From contig NZ_RBJB01000002.1 of NCBI RefSeq assembly GCF_003634635.1, positions 682,001-746,000 of the forward strand: DNA of 64,000 bases, in the 5' to 3' direction. The notes beneath the pieces were generated by a model. It did no database searches, was not told the origin of the DNA, and saw nothing but the letters and a program-made list of their open reading frames with translations. Position numbers and translations under genes: made by a program. Each line of letters starts with the position of its first letter. The first letter of the stretch is position 1. This DNA comes from Marinobacter nauticus. GTDB taxonomy: Bacteria > Pseudomonadota > Gammaproteobacteria > Pseudomonadales > Oleiphilaceae. Positions 48,619 to 59,879 of the stretch are shown here, in pieces.

Positions 48619-50889
48619 TCACACGGCTTCAGCCGGTTCGTCCTCGTAATCAAAGGTCAGCTCGTCGTCCTTGAGCTGAATGAACACATCACCACCGTGC
48701 TCCGATAGCCGGCCGAACAGGATCTGCTCCGCCAGCGGACGCTTGATCTTGTCCTGAATCAGGCGCGCCATCGGCCGGGCCCCCATGGTCACGTCATAGC
48801 CTTTTTCCGCCAGCCAGAGCTTGGCCGCATCGTCAACGTGAAGCACCACATGCTTCTCGTCCAGCTGGGCCTGAAGCTCGGTGAGGAACTTGTCTACCAC
48901 GTGCGTGATGGTGTCCTTCTGCAGATCCGCGAACTGGATAATGCCATCCAGCCGGTTCCGGAACTCCGGCGTGAAGGTTTTGCTGATCACCTCCATACCG
49001 TCGGTGCTGTGATCCTGCTCATTGAAGCCAATGGAGCGGCGGGCCATGCTTTCAGCGCCCGCATTGGTGGTCATCACCAGAATCACGTGACGGAAATCTG
49101 CCTTACGGCCATTGTTATCCGTCAGGGTACCGTGGTCCATCACCTGCAGCAGCAGGTTGAAGACTTCAGGGTGCGCCTTCTCGATCTCATCCAGCAGCAA
49201 CACGCAGTGCGGGTGCTTGTTGACCGCTTCGGTCAGCAGGCCGCCCTGGTCATAGCCGACATAGCCCGGAGGTGCGCCAATCAGGCGTGAGACAGTATGA
49301 CGCTCCATGTACTCTGACATATCGAAGCGAACAAGCTCGATGCCCAGCACCTTCGCCAGTTGCTTGGTGACTTCCGTTTTACCGACACCGGTCGGCCCGG
49401 CAAACAGGAAGGCACCTTCCGGCTTCTCAGGCGCTTTCAGGCCTGCCCGCGCCAGCTTGATGGCGGTTGACAGGGATTCGATCGCCGGATCCTGACCGAA
49501 CACCACCATTTTCAGATCGCGTTCAAGATTGCGCAGCAGATCCTTGTCGCTGGTGGAAACATTCTTCGGCGGAATTCGCGCAATATTGGCGACCACGTCT
49601 TCGATGTCGGTCACGTCAATGGTCTTCTTGCGCTTGTCTTCCGGCTGCAGCCGCTGCCGTGCACCGGCTTCGTCGATCACGTCGATGGCCTTGTCCGGCA
49701 GGTGCCGGTCGGTGATGTACCGGTCTGCCAGCTCTGCGGCTACCCGCAACGCCTTGTCGGTGTACTTGAGATCGTGATGTTTCTCGAAGTTTGGCTTGAG
49801 ACCCTTGAGGATCTGGTAGGTGTCCTCAACGCTCGGCTCGTTGACATCAATTTTCTGGAAGCGACGCGCCAGGGCGCTGTCTTTCTCGAAAATACCGCGG
49901 AACTCCTGAAACGTGGTCGAACCAATGCAACGGAGTTCGCCTGAACTGAGCATAGGCTTAAGCAGGTTGGAGGCATCCATCACGCCGCCCGACGCAGATC
50001 CGGCACCGATGATGGTGTGGATCTCATCGATGAACAGAATGGCATGATTCTGCTTCTTCAGGTCACTCAAAAGGCCCTTGAGGCGTTTTTCAAAATCGCC
50101 ACGATACTTGGTACCGGCCAGTAACGCGCCCATATCCAGTGAGTAGACGACGGCATCCGAGATAATCTCCGGCACCTGCCCGTCCACAATCCTCTTGGCC
50201 AGACCCTCGGCAATGGCTGTCTTGCCAACGCCGGCCTCGCCCACCAGCAAGGGGTTGTTCTTGCGGCGGCGAACCAGAATCTGTACCACCCGCTCAACCT
50301 CATGCTCACGGCCAATCAGCGGATCAATACGACCCTGCCGTGCCTGTTCGTTGAGGTTAGTGGCGTAGCTCTCCAGCGGACGGGAATGACCGCCCTCTTC
50401 CGCTGCTTCGTCCTGGGCAGCGTGATCCGCGCCTTCCTGGTCCTCTGCTCCCTGAACCCGGGAGATACCATGGGAGACGAAATTAACCACGTCAATCCGG
50501 GCGATATTCTGCTTTTTCAGCACATAAACCGCCTGACTTTCCTGCTCACTGAAGATGGCTACCAGTACGTTTGCTCCGGTTACCTCCTTCTTGCCAGACG
50601 ACTGCACATGGAATACCGCTCTCTGCAGTACCCGCTGGAACCCCAATGTGGGTTGGGTTTCGCGCTCACTGTCGGAGCTAGGGATCAGGGGGGTGGTGGA
50701 GTCCACAAACTCTACCAACTCTTCCTCAAGGCGCTTCAGGTCTGCACCACAGGCTTTCAGGACACCCACTGCCGATTCATTGTCGAGAAGGGCCAGCAAC
50801 AAATGCTCGACGGTCATGAATTCATGACGCTTGTCCCTCGCATTTTTGAAGGCCGTATTCAGCGTAATTTCCAGATCTTTACTCAGCAT
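48619..50889 (-). CDS. clpA: ATP-dependent Clp protease ATP-binding subunit ClpA
   Basis: 756 residues from the ATG at 50889 ([11 protein letters not shown]). Double Clp N domain (about 1-145, binds ClpS), AAA+ domain 1 with Walker [14 protein letters not shown] near 215, and domain 2 with [17 protein letters not shown] near 495. The IGL/IGF-type loop that docks ClpP is in SIGFNEQ near residue 615. ClpA unfolds substrates for ClpP. clpP is not in the window. It is 18 bp after clpS. Confidence 0.97.
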   Translation of the reverse strand: MLSKDLEITLNTAFKNARDKRHEFMTVEHLLLALLDNESAVGVLKACGADLKRLEEELVEFVDSTTPLIPSSDSERETQPTLGFQRVLQRAVFHVQSSGKKEVTGANVLVAIFSEQESQAVYVLKKQNIARIDVVNFVSHGISRVQGAEDQEGADHAAQDEAAEEGGHSRPLESYATNLNEQARQGRIDPLIGREHEVERVVQILVRRRKNNPLLVGEAGVGKTAIAEGLAKRIVDGQVPEIISDAVVYSLDMGALLAGTKYRGDFEKRLKGLLSDLKKQNHAILFIDEIHTIIGAGSASGGVMDASNLLKPMLSSGELRCIGSTTFQEFRGIFEKDSALARRFQKIDVNEPSVEDTYQILKGLKPNFEKHHDLKYTDKALRVAAELADRYITDRHLPDKAIDVIDEAGARQRLQPEDKRKKTIDVTDIEDVVANIARIPPKNVSTSDKDLLRNLERDLKMVVFGQDPAIESLSTAIKLARAGLKAPEKPEGAFLFAGPTGVGKTEVTKQLAKVLGIELVRFDMSEYMERHTVSRLIGAPPGYVGYDQGGLLTEAVNKHPHCVLLLDEIEKAHPEVFNLLLQVMDHGTLTDNNGRKADFRHVILVMTTNAGAESMARRSIGFNEQDHSTDGMEVISKTFTPEFRNRLDGIIQFADLQKDTITHVVDKFLTELQAQLDEKHVVLHVDDAAKLWLAEKGYDVTMGARPMARLIQDKIKRPLAEQILFGRLSEHGGDVFIQLKDDELTFDYEDEPAEAV

Positions 50890-50907
50890 GGGCCACCCCA
50901 ACGTCTG

Positions 50908-51267
50908 TCAGTCCGCACGTTCAATCTCGCAAAGGAGCGGATGTTCGCATTCCGAGGAATACTGGTTCACCTGTGCTGCCTTTGTTTCCGCGATGTCTCG
51001 GGTATATACCCCACATACGGCTTTTCCCTGCGTATGGACGAGCAGCATCACCTGCGTCGCCTTTTCTTCGTTCATGGCGAAGAACTTCATCAGTACGTCC
51101 ACCACAAAATCCATGGGTGTGTAATCATCATTCAGGAGCACAACCCGGTAACGCGCCGGGCGCTTCAGGGCAGGCTTCTCCGGCGCAACACTGACCCCCT
51201 CATGGCGACCGGGTTGTTCATCCTCCCCCTGATTGAATACTAGTAGAGAATTCTCAATTGTCCGCAT
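50908..51267 (-). CDS. clpS: ClpS adaptor protein
   Basis: 119 residues. The core is [21 protein letters not shown] (in part) with the Asn-Asp-Asp that read the N-terminal residue, followed by [30 protein letters not shown]. It hands proteins with N-terminal Leu, Phe, Tyr or Trp to ClpA. Its flexible N-terminal tail (about 35 residues) is needed for delivery. Together with aat and bpt on the other side of infA, it forms a complete N-degron set. Confidence 0.97.
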   Translation of the reverse strand: MRTIENSLLVFNQGEDEQPGRHEGVSVAPEKPALKRPARYRVVLLNDDYTPMDFVVDVLMKFFAMNEEKATQVMLLVHTQGKAVCGVYTRDIAETKAAQVNQYSSECEHPLLCEIERAD

Positions 51268-51699
51268 GGTTCCATATACCGGTTATTCGGTTCCTGACTT
51301 AAATGTGGATGCGTGGCAGCGTGTTTTCAAGCCAACACTGCCCACAAGCGTGCGTTGTTTATCAATACGAACATGATACCGCTTCCAGACCTGCCAGAAC
51401 CACCTGTTCCGCAGTATCCGGCACTTGACTCAGGCGCCGGTTTGGCCGACAGTTAATGTGCATTGTTAAAGATTGTAAACTCATGCTTCATCGTGTAACC
51501 GGAAACCACAGCCAATACCGGTTTCACGTTGTTGGCAACAGTTCAGGCGCCACCAGGGCGCTGTGAATTCAACACACAAGACCAATAATAAGGGAGCACC
51601 TGCCGAGCCTCTGGAACTTGCCCGCCATACACGGGCACCAAGTACAGAGGAACAGTCAGCGCCTCCCAAAGTGACAGCAAAGGAACAGGGGAGTTCATC
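51268..51699. other. 432-bp intergenic region between divergent clpS and cspD-like gene
   Basis: I see no convincing gene on either strand. It should hold both promoters. TTGACT (51425-51430) and several AT-rich words near 51450-51480 are present but no well-spaced pair stands out. Short inverted words (AACCGG near 51500 and CCGGTT near 51520) occur. In Pseudomonas icd genes lie beyond cspD; no trace of them is seen here or at 52012-52169. Confidence 0.6.
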
Positions 51700-52011
51700 A
51701 TGCCAAGAGGCAAAGTCAAATGGTTCAATAATGCCAAGGGATACGGCTTCATCATTGAAGATGGCTGCAGCGATGACCTGTTTGCCCATTTCTCCTCAGT
51801 CCAGATGGATGGCTACAAAACCCTCAAGGCCGGTCAGACGGTAACGTTCGACAAGAAGCCCAGTGACAAGGGCGTCCACGCCATTAACATTGTTCCGGAC
51901 GAGGTTCCGGCCAGAGAGTCCGGGGCGAAAACGGCATCGGATTCGTCGGATCAGGCGGCTCAATCCAGCAACAGCAACGAGAGCTACACGCCCCGTGCTG
52001 TAAACGGCTGA
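51700..52011 (+). CDS. cspD: CspD-like cold-shock domain protein
   Basis: 103 residues. An N-terminal cold-shock domain (1-67) with KWFNNAKGYGFIIEDG and DLFAHFSSVQMDGYKTLKAGQ is followed by a polar tail of about 35 residues rich in Ser, Asn, Asp and Ala. E. coli CspD (74 residues) inhibits replication in stationary phase and sits beside clpS, as this gene does. The tail is longer than in E. coli CspD. GGGGAG lies eight bases before the ATG. Confidence 0.9.
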   Translation: MPRGKVKWFNNAKGYGFIIEDGCSDDLFAHFSSVQMDGYKTLKAGQTVTFDKKPSDKGVHAINIVPDEVPARESGAKTASDSSDQAAQSSNSNESYTPRAVNG

Positions 52012-52070
52012 TGCCAGGCGTTGCCTGAAGCCCTCAGCCAACGCTGGCAGCCTGCCATTTCTTTCCTTTT

Positions 52071-52108
52071 CCCACCGGTTCTGCCGGTGGGCTGGCTTCG
52101 TGCTTTTT
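52071..52108 (+). terminator. Possible terminator after the cspD-like gene
   Basis: CCCACCGG (52071-52078) pairs with CCGGTGGG (52084-52091), loop 5. A T run comes only 12 bases later (52104-52108), so the intrinsic terminator call is weak. Confidence 0.4.
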
Positions 52109-52169
52109 AATCAACGGTGATTGCAGTAGTCTTGGCGCTTTCGCGCATTTCCGGCACAGGACTTCACCC

Positions 52170-52778
52170 ATGGCGAAGCTGATTCTCTTCAACAAACCGT
52201 TTCACGTATTGAGTCAGTTTACCGACGAGCGCGCCAGCCATCCCAGAGCTACCCTAGCCGACTGGATTGATCAACCCGGCGTTTATCCGGCCGGTCGACT
52301 CGATTACGATTCCGAAGGGCTTTTACTGCTCACCGACGAGGGCGCAGTACAGCATCGTATCGCATCGCCCACCAACAAAATGCCCAAGACTTATTGGGTT
52401 CAGGTCGAAGGTGAGCTCACAGACGAGGCCCTGCAAAAACTTCGCAAAGGCGTAGTGTTGAAAGACGGGATCACGCGGCCGGCCAGAGCGGATCGACTTG
52501 AAACACCCGACCTGTGGCCCCGCAACCCGCCGGTGAGATTTCGACAGAATGTGCCTACCACTTGGCTGGCGCTGACGATTACCGAAGGCAAAAACCGGCA
52601 GGTACGCAGAATGACGGCGGCGGTAGGCTACCCTACCCTGAGACTGATCCGGGTCCGCATCGGGGACTGGACCCTGGATAACCTGAAGCCCGGCGAATAC
52701 CGAAGTGTTACGGTCAATCTGCCCGACACTCCCCCGAAACTATCAACCAGGCCCAAAAGGAGGCGTCACCGATCATGA
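52170..52778 (+). CDS. rluE: 23S rRNA pseudouridine synthase RluE
   Basis: 202 residues of the RsuA/RluB/E/F family without an S4 domain, the RluE layout. The catalytic Asp is in YPAGRLDYDSEGLLLLT near residue 50; KTYWVQVEGEL and EGKNRQVRRMTAAVGYPTLRLIR (in part) are conserved. RluE modifies U2457 of 23S rRNA in E. coli. The gene order rluE-nudJ-mnmA-hflD-purB is the same as in E. coli. The stop overlaps nudJ by 4 bp. Confidence 0.95.
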   Translation: MAKLILFNKPFHVLSQFTDERASHPRATLADWIDQPGVYPAGRLDYDSEGLLLLTDEGAVQHRIASPTNKMPKTYWVQVEGELTDEALQKLRKGVVLKDGITRPARADRLETPDLWPRNPPVRFRQNVPTTWLALTITEGKNRQVRRMTAAVGYPTLRLIRVRIGDWTLDNLKPGEYRSVTVNLPDTPPKLSTRPKRRRHRS

Positions 52779-53224
52779 CCTGGAAACCCCATGCCACCGT
52801 GGCGGTGGTTGTTGAAGACGATCAGGGCCGGTTTCTTCTGGTTGAGGAAGTCAGTGGCGGGAAGGTGGTTTTCAATCAGCCCGCAGGCCATATAGAGGAA
52901 AACGAGGCCATTCTGGATGCCGTACGCCGGGAAACCCTGGAAGAGACCGGGTGGGAGATAGAACCGGTTTTTTTCCTCGGCATCTACACCTACAAGGCCC
53001 CCGCCAATGGTGTCACCTACTACCGGTTCTGTTATGCCGCCAAAGCCCTCCGGCACGCCACCGACAAGCTGGATACCGGCATCATCGGCCCACACTGGCT
53101 GACGCCGGAGGAAATCCGGGAACTCGGTGACCAGCTTCGAAGCCCGCTGGTGCTCCAGTGCATCGAGGATTACCGAAACGGACGCAAATTCCCTCTTGAT
53201 GTGGTTGTGGATGGACAGACGTAA
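52775..53224 (+). CDS. nudJ: Nudix phosphatase NudJ
   Basis: 149 residues. The Nudix box is GHIEENEAILDAVRRETLEET in most part (about residues 36-58), with the REtxEE core. E. coli NudJ acts on nucleoside di- and triphosphates and on the thiamine intermediate HMP-PP. It is translationally coupled to rluE and lies 48 bp before mnmA. Confidence 0.94.
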   Translation: MTWKPHATVAVVVEDDQGRFLLVEEVSGGKVVFNQPAGHIEENEAILDAVRRETLEETGWEIEPVFFLGIYTYKAPANGVTYYRFCYAAKALRHATDKLDTGIIGPHWLTPEEIRELGDQLRSPLVLQCIEDYRNGRKFPLDVVVDGQT

Positions 53225-53272
53225 TCACCGGATGATGTTAAAATTCGCGCTTTTGACCGGTTCCCAGACGAA

Positions 53273-54451
53273 ATGACCCAGAATACTGAGCCCCAATCCC
53301 CCGAGCACACCCGCGTGATCGTCGGCATGTCCGGCGGCGTGGATTCCTCCGTTGCGGCCTGGCTCCTGAAAGATCAGGGGTACCAGGTGGAAGGCCTGTT
53401 TATGAAAAACTGGGACGAGGACGACGGGACCGAATACTGTACGGCAATGACTGATCTGGCAGATGCCCAGGCTGTTGCCGACGCCATCGGCATCAAACTG
53501 CACACCGCCAGCTTCGCCGCGGAGTACTGGGACCGGGTATTCGAGCATTTTCTGTCGGAATACAGTGCCGGCCGAACCCCCAATCCGGACATCCTCTGCA
53601 ACAAGGAAGTAAAATTCCGGGCATTTCTGGATTACGCCGTTACTCTGGGCGCCGACTATATCGCGACCGGCCATTACACACGCCAGCGCCCGCTCAACGA
53701 TGGTAGCGGCAAGGCCCAGTTGCTCAAGGGGCTGGACCCCAACAAAGACCAGAGTTACTTCCTCCATGCCGTCTCCGGCGAGCGCATCGCCCGCACCCTG
53801 TTTCCGGTGGGCGAACTGGAAAAGCCGGAGGTTCGCCGAATTGCTGAAGAGCAAGGGTTCGTTACTCACGATAAAAAAGATTCGACAGGAATCTGTTTTA
53901 TCGGGGAACGGAAGTTTACCGATTTTCTGAAACAGTACCTGCCCGCTCAGCCCGGCAACATTGAAACACCCGACGGCACGGTGATTGGCAAACATCAAGG
54001 CCTGATGTACCACACCATAGGGCAACGTCAGGGCCTTGGCATTGGCGGTCTTGCGGAGTTTGGCGACGATCCCTGGTATGTGGCAGAAAAGGATCTCAAC
54101 CGGAACGTATTGATTGCCGTTCAGGGCAAGCATCACCCGCTGTTATTTTCGCGGGGACTGGTCTCGGGCCCTGTTGACTGGGTGGCCGGCGAACCTCCGG
54201 CACAGAAGTTCCGCTGCAAGGCGAAAACCCGATATCGCCAACCGGATCAGGATTGCGAGGTTACCGTCATAGACGGTGGCGTGAAGGTCGTCTTCGACGA
54301 CGCCCAGCGCGCCGTAACTCCCGGCCAGTCCGTGGTTTTCTATCAGGGTGAGGTGTGCCTGGGCGGCGGCGTTATTGAACAGACCTGGCGCGATAACGAA
54401 GCCTTACCGGCAAGACTTGAGCACCAGGCAAGTGAAGGATCTGACACATGA
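53273..54451 (+). CDS. mnmA: tRNA-specific 2-thiouridylase MnmA
   Basis: 392 residues. The PP-loop is [15 protein letters not shown] near residue 19, the catalytic Cys pair is in [12 protein letters not shown] (about 105) and [13 protein letters not shown] (about 203). It makes 2-thiouridine at position 34 of tRNA-Lys, tRNA-Glu and tRNA-Gln, using sulfur that TusA-type proteins help deliver. Both tRNA-Lys(UUU) genes and a TusA-family gene are in this window. It overlaps hflD by 4 bp. Confidence 0.97.
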   Translation: MTQNTEPQSPEHTRVIVGMSGGVDSSVAAWLLKDQGYQVEGLFMKNWDEDDGTEYCTAMTDLADAQAVADAIGIKLHTASFAAEYWDRVFEHFLSEYSAGRTPNPDILCNKEVKFRAFLDYAVTLGADYIATGHYTRQRPLNDGSGKAQLLKGLDPNKDQSYFLHAVSGERIARTLFPVGELEKPEVRRIAEEQGFVTHDKKDSTGICFIGERKFTDFLKQYLPAQPGNIETPDGTVIGKHQGLMYHTIGQRQGLGIGGLAEFGDDPWYVAEKDLNRNVLIAVQGKHHPLLFSRGLVSGPVDWVAGEPPAQKFRCKAKTRYRQPDQDCEVTVIDGGVKVVFDDAQRAVTPGQSVVFYQGEVCLGGGVIEQTWRDNEALPARLEHQASEGSDT

Positions 54452-55068
54452 GCCGCTCCCTGCATGACCAGACCCTGGCGCTGGCCGGCCTGTGTCAGGC
54501 TGCGACCCTGGTGCAGCAGATTGCCCATAATGGCAACTGCAATGAAGACAGCCTGGAAACCTGTATTCGCTCATTGTTTGCCACCAACCCGGCCTCCACG
54601 CTGGATGTCTACGGCGGCGAATTGTCTGACATACGGGAAGGATTGACGGTACTTTCGACGGTACTGGCCCAGCACGGCCAACCCCATGACGTAGAAATCC
54701 TGCGGTACATGTTCAACCTGATCCAGCTTGAAGCCAAACTCAAACGCTCCCCGGACATGCTGGACGTTATCGGCAACAGGATCGAGCAGGCCCGGCATAC
54801 GGCCAGCCATTTCGGTTACAGTCACAGCAACCTTCTGGGCAATCTGGCCTCAATCTATGCCGACACCATCAGCACCTTTCGTTTGCGCATTCAGGTAACC
54901 GGCAACCCGCAGATACTCCAGCGTAATGAAAATGCAGACAAGGTACGGGCCCTGTTGCTGGCCGGCATCCGATCTGCCGTGCTGTGGAGGCAAAGTGGCG
55001 GCCACCGCTGGCAACTCATTTTCACCCGCAAGAAGGTCATCAGCCATGCCCGGGAGTTGCTGCGCTGA
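54448..55068 (+). CDS. hflD: High-frequency lysogenization protein HflD
   Basis: 206 residues, all helical. [18 protein letters not shown] and the [21 protein letters not shown] segment near residue 175 are typical of the HflD family. E. coli HflD binds phage lambda CII; the native cellular role is not clear. It is always found between mnmA and purB. An ATGA overlap couples it to mnmA. Confidence 0.95.
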   Translation: MSRSLHDQTLALAGLCQAATLVQQIAHNGNCNEDSLETCIRSLFATNPASTLDVYGGELSDIREGLTVLSTVLAQHGQPHDVEILRYMFNLIQLEAKLKRSPDMLDVIGNRIEQARHTASHFGYSHSNLLGNLASIYADTISTFRLRIQVTGNPQILQRNENADKVRALLLAGIRSAVLWRQSGGHRWQLIFTRKKVISHARELLR

Positions 55069-55132
55069 TTCAGCGAGCCGGCTGGTGTATCATTAGCAGC
55101 TTCATTTTCCTGTCCCGCTTTTTCTTTGATGA

Positions 55133-56515
<1,383 letters not shown>

Positions 56516-56529
56516 GCAGGAGCAACACC

Positions 56530-57681
56530 ATGGATATGCTTGGCGGGCTGACAGCCAATGAATTTCTGCGCGACTACTGGCAGAAAAAGCCACTGGTTAT
56601 CCGCCAGGCGTTTCCCGGTTTTCAGTGCCCGGTCAGCCAGGATGAACTGGCCGGACTGGCCTGCGAGGAAGCCGTTGAATCCCGCATCGTCATTGAGAAC
56701 GATGCAGGAAAACCCTGGCAGCTTCACAATGGCCCGTTCACTCCCGATCGTTTCAGCGAGCTGCCGGAGCAGGACTGGACCCTGCTGGTTCAGGGCCTGG
56801 ACCACTGGGTACCGGAAATCGCTGATCTGCTCGACAACTTCCGGTTCATCCCCAACTGGCGGCTGGACGACATCATGGCCAGCTACGCACCGACAGGCGG
56901 TAGCGTTGGGCCCCACTACGATATGTATGACGTGTTTCTGCTGCAGGCCCAGGGCCACCGACGCTGGACCTTCGGCGGACACTGTGACCACAGATCGCCC
57001 CGGGTAGAAGGTACACCCTTACGGATTCTGAGCAGTTGGGACGGTGAAGAAACCGTGACCCTGGCGCCGGGTGACATGCTGTACCTGCCACCGGGCGTTG
57101 GCCATCATGGGGTGGCGGAAGACGACTGCATTACCCTGTCTGTGGGTTTTCGGGCACCTACCGTCGACGACGTACTGACCAGCTTTACCGACTACCTGAG
57201 CCAGAAGGAAAAAGCGGCTGAACATCTGGATGACCCGGATCTTCAGGTTCAGGATAACCCCGGAACCATCGGCGCCGATGTCGTCGACCGTCTCGACGCC
57301 GTGATTCGGGAGCAACTCGGTGATCGCCGCAATCTGGCGCTTTGGTTCGGGCAGTTCGCCACCGCCCCCAAAAGCATGGACATCGTCGTTCCAGCCGACG
57401 AGCCAGCTGAGCCTGATGATCTGGCCGAAGCCATCCGGGCCGGCGAACAGCTGCGCTGGAACGAAGGCTCTCGCTTCGCTTACCATGAGCTGAATGATGA
57501 GACCGCTCTGTTTGTTGATGGCGAACAGTTCCTGCTCAAGGGCGACGCCCGTCCGCTGGCTCCCCTGCTCTGTGCCCGCTCCCGTATTGATATGGCGACA
57601 CTGGCAGAATTTGCCGGCGACGAAGCGTTGCTGGGACTGTTGACCAACCTCTACAACCAGGGCTCGATCTATTTCGAGTAA
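56530..57681 (+). CDS. roxA: Ribosomal protein L16 arginine hydroxylase RoxA (YcfD)
   Basis: 383 residues, a JmjC/cupin 2-oxoglutarate oxygenase. The iron ligands are HYDMYD (His and Asp near residues 125-127) and GVGHHGV (His near 187). The N-terminus WQKKPLVIRQAFPGF is the JmjC-like opening and the C-terminal winged-helix domain (about 300-383) is present. E. coli YcfD hydroxylates Arg81 of L16. It lies 14 bp after purB. Confidence 0.93.
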   Translation: MDMLGGLTANEFLRDYWQKKPLVIRQAFPGFQCPVSQDELAGLACEEAVESRIVIENDAGKPWQLHNGPFTPDRFSELPEQDWTLLVQGLDHWVPEIADLLDNFRFIPNWRLDDIMASYAPTGGSVGPHYDMYDVFLLQAQGHRRWTFGGHCDHRSPRVEGTPLRILSSWDGEETVTLAPGDMLYLPPGVGHHGVAEDDCITLSVGFRAPTVDDVLTSFTDYLSQKEKAAEHLDDPDLQVQDNPGTIGADVVDRLDAVIREQLGDRRNLALWFGQFATAPKSMDIVVPADEPAEPDDLAEAIRAGEQLRWNEGSRFAYHELNDETALFVDGEQFLLKGDARPLAPLLCARSRIDMATLAEFAGDEALLGLLTNLYNQGSIYFE

Positions 57682-57684
57682 GCC

Positions 57685-58653
57685 ATGGATCTGAGATTTC
57701 GCAAATACAGCTGGCAACTGGCACCCGGGTCGATTCGCGAGATTCGCCAACGGGTGTTTATCGATGAGCAGAAGGTGCCGCCAGAGCTTGAGTGGGATGA
57801 CACCGACGAGATTGCGGATCACTATCTTGCCGTCGATGCGTCCAACCAACCCGTGGCCACCGCCCGCCTGTTTTCCGCCCTGGAAGAAACCGGCTACATC
57901 GGCCGCATGGCCGTGGTACCGGAAGCCCGGGGCAAAGGTGTTGGAGAAGCCCTGCTCAGGCACCTGATCGCCGAGTCTGCCGGCCGTTACCAGGAACTCC
58001 GGCTCTCAGCCCAGGAACATGCCACTGGTTTTTACCAACGATGCGGCTTCCACATCTGTTCGCTTACCCCCTATGAGGATGCCGGCATTCCGCACCTCGA
58101 CATGCGCTGTCTGGCACCGGATCTCGCCCATCGGGCCGGTGCAGGACGCAGCAACCCGTTAATCCTGGGAGCCGATGAGGAATCCTGGCTGTTTGACCAG
58201 CCCTCATCCTTCATGAACCTGATGGATTCCCTGGTTGGCCAGGCTGGCCAGCGCCTATGGCTTTACGACCGGATTCTGGACCATGAATTCTACGACCGGC
58301 ATCGCCTGCGGGAATTGGTCTCTGCCCTCGCCCGTCGCCATCGACTGAGCGAGGTCCGTTTATTGATTCACGACGACAAGCCATTAGTGCAACGACGACA
58401 CCAACTGGTAGAACTGATGCGCCGGCTCACCAGCCGCATTGAACTCCGGCTGGTGAACGAGGACTACCCCATGGAAGACCAGCCTTTCCTGCTGGTCGAC
58501 CGCCAGGGCGTGTTGTACCGACACAGTTTTGACAAGCCCGAGGGCTTTGCCGATTTTTCCGCTGGCCGCCGGGTCCGGCTGATGGAGGAGGCGTTCCAGA
58601 AAATGTGGGACGCCGCGCGCCCCTCTCTGGAGTTACGCGAACTACCGCTCTGA
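57685..58653 (+). CDS. GNAT acetyltransferase with an added C-terminal domain
   Basis: 322 residues. Residues 1-145 are a GNAT domain of the ElaA-like type: RQRVFIDEQKVPPELEWDD, then the acetyl-CoA site GRMAVVPEARGKGVGEALL near residue 75. Residues about 155-318 form a second domain with alternating strands and helices (RLWLYDRILDHEFYDR, VRLLIHDDKPLVQRRHQLVE and FLLVDRQGVLYR). It recalls a PLD-like fold but lacks the HKD motif. The substrate is unknown. It starts 3 bp after roxA and overlaps the end of the LysR gene by 12 bp. Confidence 0.85.
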   Translation: MDLRFRKYSWQLAPGSIREIRQRVFIDEQKVPPELEWDDTDEIADHYLAVDASNQPVATARLFSALEETGYIGRMAVVPEARGKGVGEALLRHLIAESAGRYQELRLSAQEHATGFYQRCGFHICSLTPYEDAGIPHLDMRCLAPDLAHRAGAGRSNPLILGADEESWLFDQPSSFMNLMDSLVGQAGQRLWLYDRILDHEFYDRHRLRELVSALARRHRLSEVRLLIHDDKPLVQRRHQLVELMRRLTSRIELRLVNEDYPMEDQPFLLVDRQGVLYRHSFDKPEGFADFSAGRRVRLMEEAFQKMWDAARPSLELRELPL

Positions 58654-59652
58654 GTGGGACACCTGAACTGCCTGGGGTGATTCGAAACTGGCCCCGAATG
58701 GCGCAAATTCCTCATCCACTTCTTCCGCCACTTCCACAATCAGTTTGCGCAGCCACTGATGGTCCGAGTTGTGCTGCAGCAGCGGGCTCCAGGCCATCTT
58801 GAGTTCAAAGGGCGGAATCTCAAAAGGCGGCACCTTGACCACCAGATTTGGATTATCTTTTTGCAGCCAGGCTGCTCTGGATGGCAGCGTGGCGATCAGA
58901 TCGTGTTGTTCCGCCAGCAGCATCGCCACCTGATAATGGCGCGTAAACACGGAAATCTGGCGCTTGCGCCCCATTCGGCCCAACGCCTCGTCCACCCAGC
59001 CCAGGCGTTGAACATCCTTCGGGTTTACTCCCACTCCGACGCCAAACCCGGTCTTGCTGACCCAGATATGGCTGGCGTCCAGATAGGTATCCAGCGTAAA
59101 CGGCTCTTTCAGGATCGGGTTCCGGGCGTTCATCAGGCACGCAAAGTATTCCGTCCAGAGGGTTTTCTGATGAAACGACTGGGGAATCTTGTCGAAACGG
59201 TTAATCGCCATGTCCAGGCGACCCTGCTCCACATCCAGAAAACTGACGTCACTGGGCGTCAGAACATCCAGCGTGACATGCGGTGCTTCCTGTCGGATAC
59301 GGCGCAACACCCGTGGCATCAGGCAGGATTCCGCGTAATCACTGGCCATGATCCGGAACACCCGCTGGCTCTCACCGGCCGCAAACGGTGTTTTTTCCTG
59401 CACCGCCTGCTCGATATCCGATAGAATCCCGCGAACCAGTGGCTGCAATTCCCTGGCCCGCTCGGTGGCCGTCATGCCTTCACTGGTTCGCACCAGCAGG
59501 GGATCGCCAAACAGATCCCGCAGCCTCCGCAAACCGTTACTCATGGCCGGCTGAGTGATGCCAAGGTGATTAGCCGCCTTGGTTACATTGCGCTCCCGCA
59601 ACAGCACATCCAGGTACACAAGCAGGTTCAGATCAACACGGGAAATGTCCAT
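58642..59652 (-). CDS. LysR-family transcriptional regulator
   Basis: 336 residues. The N-terminal winged helix (about 6-65) has VYLDVLLRERNVTKAANHLGI and PAMSNGLRRLRDLFGDPLLVR, the pattern of the NodD/LeuO/SyrM branch. The effector domain (about 95-305) is complete. The inducer is not evident. The gene next to its start, on the other strand, is the membrane-anchored unknown protein at 59880, with 227 bp between; an AT-rich stretch near 59690-59740 could hold its operator. Confidence 0.92.
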   Translation of the reverse strand: MDISRVDLNLLVYLDVLLRERNVTKAANHLGITQPAMSNGLRRLRDLFGDPLLVRTSEGMTATERARELQPLVRGILSDIEQAVQEKTPFAAGESQRVFRIMASDYAESCLMPRVLRRIRQEAPHVTLDVLTPSDVSFLDVEQGRLDMAINRFDKIPQSFHQKTLWTEYFACLMNARNPILKEPFTLDTYLDASHIWVSKTGFGVGVGVNPKDVQRLGWVDEALGRMGRKRQISVFTRHYQVAMLLAEQHDLIATLPSRAAWLQKDNPNLVVKVPPFEIPPFELKMAWSPLLQHNSDHQWLRKLIVEVAEEVDEEFAPFGASFESPQAVQVSHSER

Positions 59653-59879
59653 AGGCAGCCAGACCTCACCGTCAGCAGCAGAGTGTATTATTCATTTCCG
59701 CAATATACAGGAATCTGAAAATTCACGTAATAAATGAGCCTACTGCCCTGATTACAACCTGAAAAGGACGGGATAGCATATTTCTGCTAGGCTTTCAGGG
59801 CGTTACCGAATAATATCAAAACCAATAAAACAAGCCCTCGGGCCAGACGTTCATTCAATCCGGAGCCTAACCCCACACC

